NCBI GenBank assembly: GCA_964563495.1
Contig: CAZLYK010000020.1
Span: 1 to 55,643, forward strand
Length of the DNA: 55,643 bases
Origin: CAZLYK01 sp964563495
GTDB taxonomy: Bacteria > Acidobacteriota > Blastocatellia > RBC074
Direction of reading: 5' to 3'
The translations under genes and the position numbers were made by a program. Below are positions 24,449 to 35,211 of this stretch, one piece after another. The notes beneath the pieces are model-generated. The model was not told where the DNA came from and searched no databases. It was given only the letters and a program-made list of their open reading frames with translations. Positions within the stretch are counted from its first letter, which is position 1. Each line of letters starts with the position of its first letter.

Positions 24449-27400
24449 CGGTTCTCAACGCCGGCAGGAGCGGTGAGCGGCTGACCGCTCTGACGGCGAT
24501 TAAAGAAGCCGCCAGACCGGTGAGCAGAACCGCCGTCAGCAGCAAACCCAGCGAGACGGTCGAAAAGCGGCCGCCACGTGCGACGAAAGCCGGCGCGATC
24601 GCCAGCATCGCACAGACCACCCCCGTCAATAAACCGCAGCCGAGCATGAGCGCATTTTCGGCGACAACCATCAGATTCAAATGCGGTGATCGATAACCGA
24701 TCGCGCGCATGAGCGCGATTTCGCGTCTTCTCTCGATCACGTTTCTGAGCAGCACGGTCGCCAGTCCAAGCGTGCCGAGAAGCAATCCCAGCCCGCCGAG
24801 GGTTTGAAACGTCGAGAGATAGGTGTTCTCGACCTGGTGAAAACCGGCCAGCTTCTCGGATGTGCTGACGGCGTCGAAACCGTAATCGGAGAGCCTTTCT
24901 TCCAGAAAGGGGGCGACGATTGCGGCCTTTTCTGTCTCGATCAGGAAAACCCGGTAACCGGCCTGATCGGGGAAGAGCCTGATAAAGTTCGTCTCGGCCA
25001 TGAGGAGCTCTCCCTGAAAGATGCTGTCGGCGAGCGCTGCGACGATGCGCAAGCGAACCGGCGTCCCGTCGCCGGCGTTGAGCGCAATCTCATCGCCCAG
25101 CTTGAGGTGCAGGACATAGGTCAGCGAATTGGCGTCGGCAGCGACGGGAATGACCGGTTGCGGGTTTTGATTGGAGGAGCTCTCGATCACTTCCTGATTG
25201 AGCAGAAGCCAGGGGTTGTTCTTCTCTGCCTCGGTTTTTGCCAGCGAACTTTGGAAGGCAAAGCGGTTGCTCTCGATCAACTCCCGCGAGAGTCCGAGGA
25301 TGCGCGGGTTCCGCGGCTGGTAGAGGTTGAGGCAACTGGTGTCGTCTCCGGGACGCAGCCTGAGGCGGGTGATCTGAGCGCCGGAGAGTGCCTCGTCGAC
25401 CAGATTCAGCTCTTCTCTTCCCTGATCGCCGTTCAGATCGTGGACGATCGGTAACAACGATTCAGCCATGAGCGGGTACCCGCCGGTCCCCGATTTTTTA
25501 TCCAGGACCGGCGTCTGAGCGTCGCGCCTGAACGCATCGACCGAGACGATGATGAACGCGGCCGATGCGATCAGGGCGATGCAGAGCACCGCGCGCCCCG
25601 GCCGGGTTGAGGCGTTACGGAATCCGAGCCGGGTCATCGGCCAGAAACCATTGCCGTATATCGTCTGCTTCTTATCGCTGCGCAACCACGCCGACCAGAA
25701 GAAGAGGATCGCAATCAGCAGCAGTACGCCCGCGCCGAAAAATCCTCCGACCTGACCGATCAACTTGAATGCCGCGGCCGCTGACAGGAGCAACCCCGGC
25801 AATCCGAATAACCAGGCGAGCGAGTAATGGGAGAGGCGGCGGCGCGAAGGCGCGACGGCTTGATTTCCCGAATCACCCGCCGGGCTCCCGCTGAGCAGGC
25901 TACGCGGCGAGTATGACCTGAGCGATCTGAGCGTCCACCAGATACAGATCAGCGCGGTCACGATCCCGGCGATTCCGCCAATCAATAAAGATGGCCAATC
26001 GACGTGCAGCCTGAGCAGAGTCGTTCCGACCGCTCCGACCCACCAGGTGCGCAATCCCCACATCATCAAAGCGCCATAAGCGATCGCGCCAATCAGCCCG
26101 AGCGCGCTCCCGGCCACGGCCAGCACCAGCCCCTCGCGCAGGAAGAGCGAACGGATCTGCCCGATCGAAAATCCGACGGCGCGCAGCAGACCGATCTCGC
26201 GCAATCGCTGCTCGATCCCCAGTTTGAAGAAGAGCGTCGCCAGCAGCAGCGCCGAGACGACCAGAAAGAAGCTGAAGTAGGCGAAGTATTCGCCGAAATC
26301 GGTCGCGCCGCGCGAGGCCTGCAGGCTCTGCTCCTTGACCGACTGGACAGACAGTCCGGCGCGAACCGGATCGAGCGCCGCGCGCAACCTCGCTCCATAG
26401 ATCCTTTTGACCTCTTCCAAATCGATCGCCCCGGCTGTTCCAGCCTGAGGATAAAGCCGGATCGATGTCAGCTTGCCGTATCGTGTCGCCCAGAGCTTCT
26501 GCCCATCCGCCAGCCGCAGGAACGCCTTGGGCGTGGTGCGGTATCTGTCCCAGTACTCCTCATCGATTTTGCGGACGCGGCTGAGATCGATCGGGAAGGG
26601 TGGATCCCATTCCGACAAACTACGGGCCTGGGTGATCCCAGGATAGTCCGGGGCCAGATCGCGATCGTCAGCCGGGCCGGTCATCCCGGTAATGCCGGCA
26701 ACCTGAAACTTCGCTTCCTGCGTATCAAGACGGCCTTCATCCCGCCAGACATAGTAGTCGAGGGTGACGGGGTCGCCGATTTTGACGCCCAAATCCATCG
26801 CCGCCCAATCGTTGAGCACGATCGGCGGTGGTGAGGCGGATTGATCGTCCTTCAACCATTGATCAAAGCCGGCGTCCACGCCCGTGACTAATGAATAAGG
26901 GATCTCGCGCCCATTGAATCGAATGGTGTTGGCCAAATAGGTGAGGTACGAAGCGGTCGCCGTGGCCGGATCTTTGACGACCGAGCGGATCGTATCGGCG
27001 GAGTGATCATCGATGATCGCGCTCTCGCTTTCGATCGAGACCGCCTCTCGCTGCTTGATCGCGCGGAGCTTGAGACCAAGATCAGAGAGCTGGAATTTGT
27101 CTCTTAAAATCTCTTCGGCTGCCTGCGTCGCGGATATCCCGCCACCCCGCTTCTCTGAAAGCAGGAGGATGTTCGCTTTTCCATCCTGCTCGAGATTCCT
27201 TTGGAGCTTTTTGAGCGGGACGAAGACGGTTCTGATTGCCCCCTGTTGCGGCCGCAAAGAGAACTCGCCGAGCGAAGCCACGGGCAGGACATGACGGACG
27301 GTCAAACGAATCGTCATGCCCAGACTGTCTTTGCGGCTGTGCAGAGATTCGACCGGGATGTCGGAAGGCTTTTCGATTCGCAGGATGATCGTCTCGCCAT

Positions 27401-27845
27401 TTCGAGCGCCCAGTTCCTGCGCCAGCCCCTGGCTCAAGAGAGCCTCGTTGCCTTCCGGCAGCGGCCCGTTCGAGCCATGAAATTTCCAGAACCTCTCGTC
27501 GACCCCATAGACCTGGACATCGCCGGCGCGAGCGCTGTTCTCATCCCGTGTCACGACGCCTGAAAGTGCGATCAACGGGCAGACGGCGTCGAAGCTCTGG
27601 CGGAATCGGCCGTGCGACTGCAGATCATCGCCCAGCTGCTCGCGAAAGAACCCGGTCCCGGTCACGACCAGATCGGTCCTGCCGAGCCGGGCCAGAGCCA
27701 GATCGCGCAGGCTTGCACGCACCGAATCGCCGACCAGCAATGCCCCGGCCAGCACGGCAACCGCCGTGGCGACCCCGAGCACCACTGCCAGGTGGGTGCG
27801 CCGGAAATGAGCGAGATTGCGTTTGACCAGGAAGCCTGTTTGCAT
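24444..27845 (-). CDS. ABC transporter permease, two FtsX domains (YbbP-like)
   Basis: An 1133-residue inner-membrane permease of the MacB/FtsX superfamily. It has an N-terminal TM helix (about 18-40), a large extracytoplasmic domain (about 45-505), a first FtsX core of three TM segments (about 515-640) and an inter-domain region with TM pairs. A second extracytoplasmic domain and a C-terminal FtsX core (about 1010-1125, with RRREIALMRAIGYRSPHL) follow. This is the YbbP-like layout, about 300 residues longer than E. coli YbbP. With the ATPase encoded 8 bases upstream it should form an extruding or mechanotransmitting exporter for a lipid, lipoprotein or envelope molecule. The substrate is unknown. 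Confidence 0.87.
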   Translation of the reverse strand: MQTGFLVKRNLAHFRRTHLAVVLGVATAVAVLAGALLVGDSVRASLRDLALARLGRTDLVVTGTGFFREQLGDDLQSHGRFRQSFDAVCPLIALSGVVTRDENSARAGDVQVYGVDERFWKFHGSNGPLPEGNEALLSQGLAQELGARNGETIILRIEKPSDIPVESLHSRKDSLGMTIRLTVRHVLPVASLGEFSLRPQQGAIRTVFVPLKKLQRNLEQDGKANILLLSEKRGGGISATQAAEEILRDKFQLSDLGLKLRAIKQREAVSIESESAIIDDHSADTIRSVVKDPATATASYLTYLANTIRFNGREIPYSLVTGVDAGFDQWLKDDQSASPPPIVLNDWAAMDLGVKIGDPVTLDYYVWRDEGRLDTQEAKFQVAGITGMTGPADDRDLAPDYPGITQARSLSEWDPPFPIDLSRVRKIDEEYWDRYRTTPKAFLRLADGQKLWATRYGKLTSIRLYPQAGTAGAIDLEEVKRIYGARLRAALDPVRAGLSVQSVKEQSLQASRGATDFGEYFAYFSFFLVVSALLLATLFFKLGIEQRLREIGLLRAVGFSIGQIRSLFLREGLVLAVAGSALGLIGAIAYGALMMWGLRTWWVGAVGTTLLRLHVDWPSLLIGGIAGIVTALICIWWTLRSLRSYSPRSLLSGSPAGDSGNQAVAPSRRRLSHYSLAWLFGLPGLLLSAAAAFKLIGQVGGFFGAGVLLLIAILFFWSAWLRSDKKQTIYGNGFWPMTRLGFRNASTRPGRAVLCIALIASAAFIIVSVDAFRRDAQTPVLDKKSGTGGYPLMAESLLPIVHDLNGDQGREELNLVDEALSGAQITRLRLRPGDDTSCLNLYQPRNPRILGLSRELIESNRFAFQSSLAKTEAEKNNPWLLLNQEVIESSSNQNPQPVIPVAADANSLTYVLHLKLGDEIALNAGDGTPVRLRIVAALADSIFQGELLMAETNFIRLFPDQAGYRVFLIETEKAAIVAPFLEERLSDYGFDAVSTSEKLAGFHQVENTYLSTFQTLGGLGLLLGTLGLATVLLRNVIERRREIALMRAIGYRSPHLNLMVVAENALMLGCGLLTGVVCAMLAIAPAFVARGGRFSTVSLGLLLTAVLLTGLAASLIAVRAVSRSPLLPALRTE

Positions 27846-27853
27846 TGTCTGAA

Positions 27854-28519
27854 TCAGATCCGCACCAGATGGCGATCTCTCATTTCATAACGGATCGGAA
27901 ATTTGGACGCCAGCTCAGCGCTATGGGTGACGACGATGAGGATCGTCTGCTGTTGCCGGTGCAGATCGAGCAGGAGCGATCCGACGTTTTCCGCCGATTG
28001 GCGATCAAGGTTGCCGGTCGGCTCATCGCAGAGAACGAGGAGCGGTTCCCGGATCAGCGCTCGCGCAATCGCTACACGCTGCTTCTCACCGCCGGACAGC
28101 TCGGACGGACGATGATCCAGCCTTTCGGATAAACCGACCTCACTGAGCAATCTCCTCGCGCGCTCCAGATCGTGACCATTCCCTTTCCCGACCAGCGTCG
28201 GAGTCAGGACGTTTTCGAGGACTGAACATTGCGCCAATAAACAATGATCCTGAAAAACGAAACCGATCTTTTGATTGCGGAACTCGGCTTGCCGGGCGTC
28301 ATCGAGCTCGAACGGATTCTGACCGTCGAGCGTGACCGTCCCGGAAGTCGGCGTTTCGAGTGCGCCGAGAATATAGAGCAGGGTGCTCTTGCCGCTGCCC
28401 GATGGCCCCATGATCGCAACCGCATCGCCTCGTTTAACTGTCAAAGAGATCTCGGAAAGGATAGACAGGATCCCGTGTGGAGCGGGGTACTCTTTCGTCA
28501 GATTCGCAACCTCAAGCAA
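27854..28519 (-). CDS. ABC transporter ATPase (LolD/MacB/YbbA type)
   Basis: A 221-residue ATPase with Walker A GPSGSGKST (38-46), Q loop VFQDHCLL, signature LSGGEKQRV, Walker B LLVLCDEPTGNLD and the switch histidine in VVTHSAEL. The GNLD D-loop and overall length are those of the MacB/LolD/YbbA subfamily. The start is TTG 28519, supported by GGAGG six bases upstream. It powers the FtsX-type permease that follows after 8 bases. A long inverted repeat separates it from the glycosyltransferase gene upstream. Confidence 0.92.
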   Translation of the reverse strand: MLEVANLTKEYPAPHGILSILSEISLTVKRGDAVAIMGPSGSGKSTLLYILGALETPTSGTVTLDGQNPFELDDARQAEFRNQKIGFVFQDHCLLAQCSVLENVLTPTLVGKGNGHDLERARRLLSEVGLSERLDHRPSELSGGEKQRVAIARALIREPLLVLCDEPTGNLDRQSAENVGSLLLDLHRQQQTILIVVTHSAELASKFPIRYEMRDRHLVRI

Positions 28520-28541
28520 CTCTCTCTCCTCCCTCAGAAGA

Positions 28542-28676
28542 AATAGACAGGATTGACGGGATTTTTGCAGGATTAAACAAGATTATTCAAAGGGAAGAAA
28601 GCTCCGGGTCAACTACAACCCATCCCTTTCAATAATCCTGTTTAATCCTGCAAAAATCCCGTCAATCCTGTCTATT
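28542..28676. repeat. Long inverted CAGGATT repeat (54-bp arms) between same-strand genes
   Basis: Arms of about 54 bases, near 28542-28595 and 28623-28676, match with two or three mismatches and share locus-specific variants (GACGGGATTTTTGCAGGATT). The right arm contains the TAG stop of the glycosyltransferase gene. It could terminate that gene before the ABC ATPase. Confidence 0.9.
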
Positions 28677-29985
28677 TCTTCTCATTCAATAATCCTGCGT
28701 AAACATCGAGGGCGCGTTCGGCCATGAGTTTGACATGGTAGCGCTCGACGACGCCTTTCGCGCCCCGGCGGCCCAGATCGTTCGCCAGCTCGGAATTTTT
28801 CCAGAGCGAATAGATGGCGTCGGCCAGGCTCTGACTGTCGTTTGGCTGACAGAGCAAGCCGCCCCCGGTCATCTCGATGATCTCCGGAAACGAACCCCAG
28901 CGGGGCTGGACGACCGGGATGCCGCTCGCCATGGCTTCAATCACCGGCAATCCTTTCGGCTCGGCATAGGTTGTCGGCACAGAGAAGACATCGAGGTTGT
29001 GGAAAAATCTCAACTTCTCATCCCGGTCAAGCGCGCCGTGGTAATGGAACTCTCCAGCCAGTCCGGCTTCTTTCATCCGTTGCTCGATCTCGTGCAAGTA
29101 TGGCTTATGCTCCGGCGCCAGGTACCCGGCCGCTTCCAGACGCGCGGGGGGAAAATCATCGCGCTCGCGCAGCCGGCGGTAGGCCTCCGCCAGCAGGTGC
29201 AGCCCCTTCTCCGGAGCGATTCGAGCGAAATACCCGACGGTGAAATGCCCGTTCTCGCCAGGCTCGCGGGTGGCCCCCAGCGGCTGGTAATCTTTGAGGT
29301 TGATGCCGAGCGGCACGACGTGAATCTTTTCGCGGGGGATGCGCAGGTAATCGGCCATGAAGTCAGCATAGAAGCCGCTGACCGCGATAAAAGCATCGAC
29401 AGATTGAGCGTGTTCGTGGATCAGTTCGAGCGCCTGGCTGTGGTAAGGCTCGCGCATTCCATCGAGGAAGAGGTCTTCTCCCTGGAGCGTGCAGCAGACG
29501 GGCCGGCCGATCGCCTCCTTGATCGGCTTGGCCAGCCCGATGAGCATCGAATTCTGCATATCGACGACATCGTATGATCCGGGCGGATGCGATTTGAGCC
29601 AGTCGACCAGCTTGAAGATCTCCTTGCGCTGGTGGCCGTCTTCTCCCTTGAGGATCGAGATCGTCAGCTCACCGAGCGTATCCGGGTCGACGGCGATCGA
29701 GCGCTTTGAGGCCGCCTTGAGCGCAAAACGTGAATCCCACAACTTGTCCAGCCAGCGCGGCGTGTGGCGAAAGATCGCGCTCTGCTGTTCCAGGTAAACG
29801 CTGATCCCGCCGAAAAAGACCTTTTCGCTGCTCACATTCGGCTCGTCGGTCAGCGGAGGGGTGTAGAGCGGTAAAAGCGTGACATCGTGCCCCTGTCTGA
29901 TCAGTTCCGAAGCGAGCGCATTATCGCGCAGACAACTGCCGCAATACATCCCTGCGGCCCCGGCGGTCATGTAGAGAATCTTCAT
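28672..29985 (-). CDS. Glycosyltransferase, GT4-like
   Basis: A 437-residue GT-B fold glycosyltransferase. The N-terminal domain opens MKILYMTAGAAGMYCGSCLR with the RQGHDVTLLPLYTP region. The C-terminal domain has GYFARIAPEKGLHLL and the donor-binding EPKGLPVIEAMASGIPVV, with the E-x7-E pattern of retaining GT4 enzymes. The donor sugar and acceptor cannot be read. It begins 13 bases after the LuxC-like gene, so the two are probably co-transcribed. Its TAG stop lies in the repeat hairpin. Confidence 0.85.
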   Translation of the reverse strand: MKILYMTAGAAGMYCGSCLRDNALASELIRQGHDVTLLPLYTPPLTDEPNVSSEKVFFGGISVYLEQQSAIFRHTPRWLDKLWDSRFALKAASKRSIAVDPDTLGELTISILKGEDGHQRKEIFKLVDWLKSHPPGSYDVVDMQNSMLIGLAKPIKEAIGRPVCCTLQGEDLFLDGMREPYHSQALELIHEHAQSVDAFIAVSGFYADFMADYLRIPREKIHVVPLGINLKDYQPLGATREPGENGHFTVGYFARIAPEKGLHLLAEAYRRLRERDDFPPARLEAAGYLAPEHKPYLHEIEQRMKEAGLAGEFHYHGALDRDEKLRFFHNLDVFSVPTTYAEPKGLPVIEAMASGIPVVQPRWGSFPEIIEMTGGGLLCQPNDSQSLADAIYSLWKNSELANDLGRRGAKGVVERYHVKLMAERALDVYAGLLNEKK

Positions 29986-29998
29986 AGGCTACTTTGCT

Positions 29999-31423
<1,425 letters not shown>

Positions 31424-31443
31424 GATGTTTTTAAAATCTGAAA

Positions 31444-31519
31444 AATAGACAGGGTTGAGAGGATTTGGCAAAACACCATCTTGTCAAATCCTGCAAAAAT
31501 CATGTCAATCCTGTCTATT
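31444..31519. repeat. Imperfect inverted CAGGATT repeat between luxE-like and luxC-like genes
   Basis: The left arm begins AATAGACAGGGTTGAGAGGA. The right arm ends ATGTCAATCCTGTCTATT. The outer parts pair well and the inner parts poorly. It separates two genes of the same operon, so it is not a simple end-of-operon terminator. Confidence 0.82.
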
Positions 31520-31521
31520 AA

Positions 31522-32613
<1,092 letters not shown>

Positions 32614-32624
32614 ATTTTCCACCT

Positions 32625-33341
32625 TCAGGTTTCGAGAGTGAATGGATTGAAGTTCGTCTGCCGGTCATAATAGTCCTCGTTCTCTACCCGCTTGAGAAAA
32701 TTGACGACCCGATAAGTGACGGGGGTGGCCAGCACTTCCCAACCGACCTTGAGCGCATAATTGCTCAGCATAACCTCTAAGACCTGCGCATTCGACCAGA
32801 CGCCGAGAAACGCCAGGGGATAGAAGATCAGCGAGTCGACGCCTTCACCGGCGATGGTCGAACCAATGGTTCTCGTCCACAGCCAGCGGCCGCCGGTGAC
32901 CAGCTTGAGTTTGGCCAGGACGAATGAATTGGTGAACTCACCTGCCCAAAAAGCCAGCAGCGAAGCGAAGACGATGCGCGGTGTGTTGCCAAAAACGTAA
33001 TCGTATTTCTCCTGGTGCGGCCAACCCGCCGCCGCCGGCATTTTGACGATGACGAAGCTCATAAACGCCGCAAAGATCAACGCGCCGAATCCGGCCCAGA
33101 CTACTCGCCGCGACCTCGCATAACCATATACTTCCGTCAGCACGTCGCCAAAGACGTAACTCAGGGGAAAGAATAATATCCCTGCCCCAAAGGTGAAACC
33201 ACCGATCGTGCAGACTTTCTGCACCCCGATCACGCCGGCGCAGAGCAGGACGGTGACAAAACCCGCCATGACCAGATCATAATATTTGTACCCGCGCCTG
33301 GCTGCCGCTTGATCGATCGAGCCCGTGATAGGTTCTTCCAA
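32625..33341 (-). CDS. Queuosine precursor transporter (YhhQ family)
   Basis: A 238-residue integral membrane protein with about six TM helices. It shows the YhhQ/DUF165 signatures: QKVCTIGGFTFGAGILFFPLSYVFGDVLTEVYGY and the later GEGVDSLIFYPLAFLG. YhhQ proteins import the queuosine precursors preQ0 or preQ1. The start is TTG 33341 with GGGAG about 10 bases before it. It is the first gene of the leftward run with the LuxE/LuxC-like pair. There is no evident functional link, so shared transcription may be incidental. Confidence 0.88.
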   Translation of the reverse strand: MEEPITGSIDQAAARRGYKYYDLVMAGFVTVLLCAGVIGVQKVCTIGGFTFGAGILFFPLSYVFGDVLTEVYGYARSRRVVWAGFGALIFAAFMSFVIVKMPAAAGWPHQEKYDYVFGNTPRIVFASLLAFWAGEFTNSFVLAKLKLVTGGRWLWTRTIGSTIAGEGVDSLIFYPLAFLGVWSNAQVLEVMLSNYALKVGWEVLATPVTYRVVNFLKRVENEDYYDRQTNFNPFTLET

Positions 33342-33484
33342 TAGACGGTTCTCCCTCCAACGTCAACTGAAGATGACGACAATATTTGAAACCTCAGCGG
33401 TTCGCAACTTCCCTGCGGGATCTGTATTATTGCTGTTTTGGGCCGCAGCGTGAAGCGCATTTGATTAAATTTGTCTGGATAAAT

Positions 33485-34372
33485 ATGAAACCGACAACCG
33501 TCGATCAGTCTGAGTCATTCGAGGATATTTCAGCCGAGCCGGAAGCCGCTGCCGAGGAGGCGACAGCGGCTGCGCCGGCCACTCCTCCGATACACACACT
33601 GACCGGTAATATTCATTACCACCATCAATTCCCATCCCAGCTTTTAGGAAGAAGTCGCGATCTGATCATTTATCTACCGCCGTCTTACGAGACGGCGGTA
33701 GATATGCGGTACCCGGTGCTCTATCTGCACGACGGGCAGAATCTTTTCGACAGCGCGACAGCTTTTGGCGGCGCCGAATGGGAAGTCGACGAAACGGCGC
33801 AGAAGCTGATTCTGGATGGACAGATCGAGCCATTAATCATCGTCGGCATCTACAACGCCGGCGAGCACCGGATCGAGGAATACACGCCAACCCACGATCC
33901 TAGACAGAAGAAAGGCGGCCAGGCCGACCTCTACGGCCGCTTTATCGTAGAAGAGCTGAAGCCGTTGATCGACCAACGCTACCGGACTCTCCCCGGCCCG
34001 GAATACACCGGCCTCGGCGGATCATCGCTCGGCGGCCTGGCGACGCTCTATCTGGGTCTGAAACATCCCAGGATATTCAGCAAGCTCGTGGTCATGTCAC
34101 CCTCAGTCTGGTGGGATTACGGCGTCATCCTGCGCCTGGTCGACGCGCTGAAAGCCAAGCCGACAACACGAATCTGGCTCGATGTCGGGACCAAAGAGGG
34201 AAAATACACTCCGGGCCACGTCCGCCTGCTCTGCGATAAACTCGTCGCCCAGGGCTGGAGACTGAATGCCGATCTCAGATTCCTGCTGGTCAAAGGCGGC
34301 CAACATAACGAAAAAGATTGGGGCAAACGCATCGAGCCGGCACTCAAATTCCTCTTCCCCAGGAAGAAATAG
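33485..34372 (+). CDS. Putative esterase, alpha/beta hydrolase (Fes/esterase D-like)
   Basis: A 295-residue hydrolase. After an acidic Ala/Glu-rich N-terminal stretch (about 1-40) comes the esterase domain with DLIIYLPPSY, RYPVLYLHDGQNLFD, the nucleophile elbow GGSSLGGLA (Ser in GxSxG), an acidic residue after IWLDVGTKEG and the histidine in KGGQHNEKDW. The family cleaves ester or siderophore-type bonds. There is no obvious signal peptide from ATG 33485. The in-frame upstream extension to 33386 has no family similarity. A perfect 15-bp palindrome sits inside the gene at 33671-33704. The TAG stop is in a repeat. Confidence 0.83.
   Translation: MKPTTVDQSESFEDISAEPEAAAEEATAAAPATPPIHTLTGNIHYHHQFPSQLLGRSRDLIIYLPPSYETAVDMRYPVLYLHDGQNLFDSATAFGGAEWEVDETAQKLILDGQIEPLIIVGIYNAGEHRIEEYTPTHDPRQKKGGQADLYGRFIVEELKPLIDQRYRTLPGPEYTGLGGSSLGGLATLYLGLKHPRIFSKLVVMSPSVWWDYGVILRLVDALKAKPTTRIWLDVGTKEGKYTPGHVRLLCDKLVAQGWRLNADLRFLLVKGGQHNEKDWGKRIEPALKFLFPRKK
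33671..33704. repeat. Perfect 15-bp palindrome inside esterase gene
   Basis: Arms 33671-33685 and 33690-33704 are perfect complements with a TACG loop (core CCGCCGTCT/AGACGGCGG). It is coding, read through as YLPPSYETAVDM, and the protein length still matches the family. It resembles the short GC-rich palindromes found elsewhere in non-coding DNA of this window. Confidence 0.85.
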
Positions 34373-34451
34373 ACAGGATTGACAGGATTGTCTTACTGCA
34401 TTGTCTTCAATCCTGTTTAATCCTGTGAAAATCCTGTCAATCCTGTCTATT
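34368..34451. repeat. Inverted CAGGATT repeat between convergent esterase genes
   Basis: The outer 22 bases on each side (starting AATAGACAGGATTGACAGGA) are perfect complements. The right arm carries additional CAGGATT units. Both convergent genes take their TAG stop from it (34370-34372 plus, 34447-34449 minus). Confidence 0.9.
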
Positions 34452-35118
34452 TCTTCCCATCCAGTTGCGCCTTGAGCCATAGAGCAACGTCTCTCAGGCT
34501 TTCAGCCGAGACCTCGTGGGCCATTTGGTATTCGCGGTAAGTCAGATCGACCGGTAAAGCCGATAAGTTGTCGCGCATCTCGCGACCGTGGCCGATTGGG
34601 AGAACCAAATCGCGCGTTCCGTGGGCGGCGAAGATCGGCAACCCAACCAGCGAGGCCGGGTCTGGAATCTGTTTGAGCGTTTGGGGCAACAACCTTCCGC
34701 TCATGACCACGACGCCGGCGGCCAGGGTGGGATTGGTCAGAGCGACGGCCAGACTCATCATTGCCCCCTGGCTGAAACCCATGAGGTAGATGGCGCGCGG
34801 ATCGGCGCCATAAAAGCCAGCCACCTGATCGATGAATTTGCGCAGGATCAAACGGCTGCTCTCCGCCTCTTCATTATTTATGATCACGCCCTCGGGCGCG
34901 AACCCCAGGCTGAACCAGGCGTAAGAACCGGGAGCGAGCGTGACCGGGGCTCTGGCGCTGACCACCAGAAACCTCTCATCCAGATAGGGGGAGAGTGAAA
35001 AGAGGTCGTCTTCATTGCTGCCGAACCCGTGCAGGAGAAGCAGCAGCGGCGACTTTTCATGCAATCCGCCTTTTGGCGGTGCGGCGTGGTGAACCAGTGA
35101 AAAAGCGTGGTTGCTCAT
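34447..35118 (-). CDS. Phospholipase/carboxylesterase family hydrolase
   Basis: A 223-residue alpha/beta hydrolase of the Abhydrolase_2 type. Seen: LLLLLHGFGSNEDDLF (oxyanion hole), the nucleophile in GFSQGAMMS, and the catalytic Asp and His region (AAHGTRDLVLPIGHGREM and YQMAHEVS). These enzymes hydrolyse carboxyl esters of lipids or small molecules and are cytoplasmic in most bacteria. The start is ATG 35118. The longer frame to 35154 only translates the palindrome. The first four codons lie inside the 106-bp palindrome shared with the divergent aminopeptidase gene, and no purine-rich ribosome site is visible. Confidence 0.87.
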   Translation of the reverse strand: MSNHAFSLVHHAAPPKGGLHEKSPLLLLLHGFGSNEDDLFSLSPYLDERFLVVSARAPVTLAPGSYAWFSLGFAPEGVIINNEEAESSRLILRKFIDQVAGFYGADPRAIYLMGFSQGAMMSLAVALTNPTLAAGVVVMSGRLLPQTLKQIPDPASLVGLPIFAAHGTRDLVLPIGHGREMRDNLSALPVDLTYREYQMAHEVSAESLRDVALWLKAQLDGKK

Positions 35119-35211
35119 AGGGATAAATAGACAGGATCGACGGGATTTCTGCAAGATTAATCTTGCAGAAATCCCGTCGATCCTGTCTATTTATCCCTAT
35201 GAGCAACCACG
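35106..35211. repeat. 106-bp perfect palindrome containing both divergent start codons
   Basis: 35106-35158 and 35159-35211 are exact reverse complements with no loop (centre GCAAGATT/AATCTTGC). The core 35126-35191 is a CAGGATT element. The symmetry runs outward through TTATCCCT and ATGAGCAACCACG, so both genes start MSNH. No further extension is symmetric. Confidence 0.95.

Noticed and set aside
31424..31471. N-terminal extension of the LuxC-like protein from TTG 31471
   Set aside because: The added residues (NPLNPVYFSDF) are a translation of the adjacent CAGGATT repeat. ATG 31423 gives a normal protein.
35119..35198. Shared MQKSRRSCLFIP N-termini on the divergent hydrolase and aminopeptidase
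   Set aside because: These residues are both strands of the palindrome being translated. The family-like sequence begins at MSNH or later.
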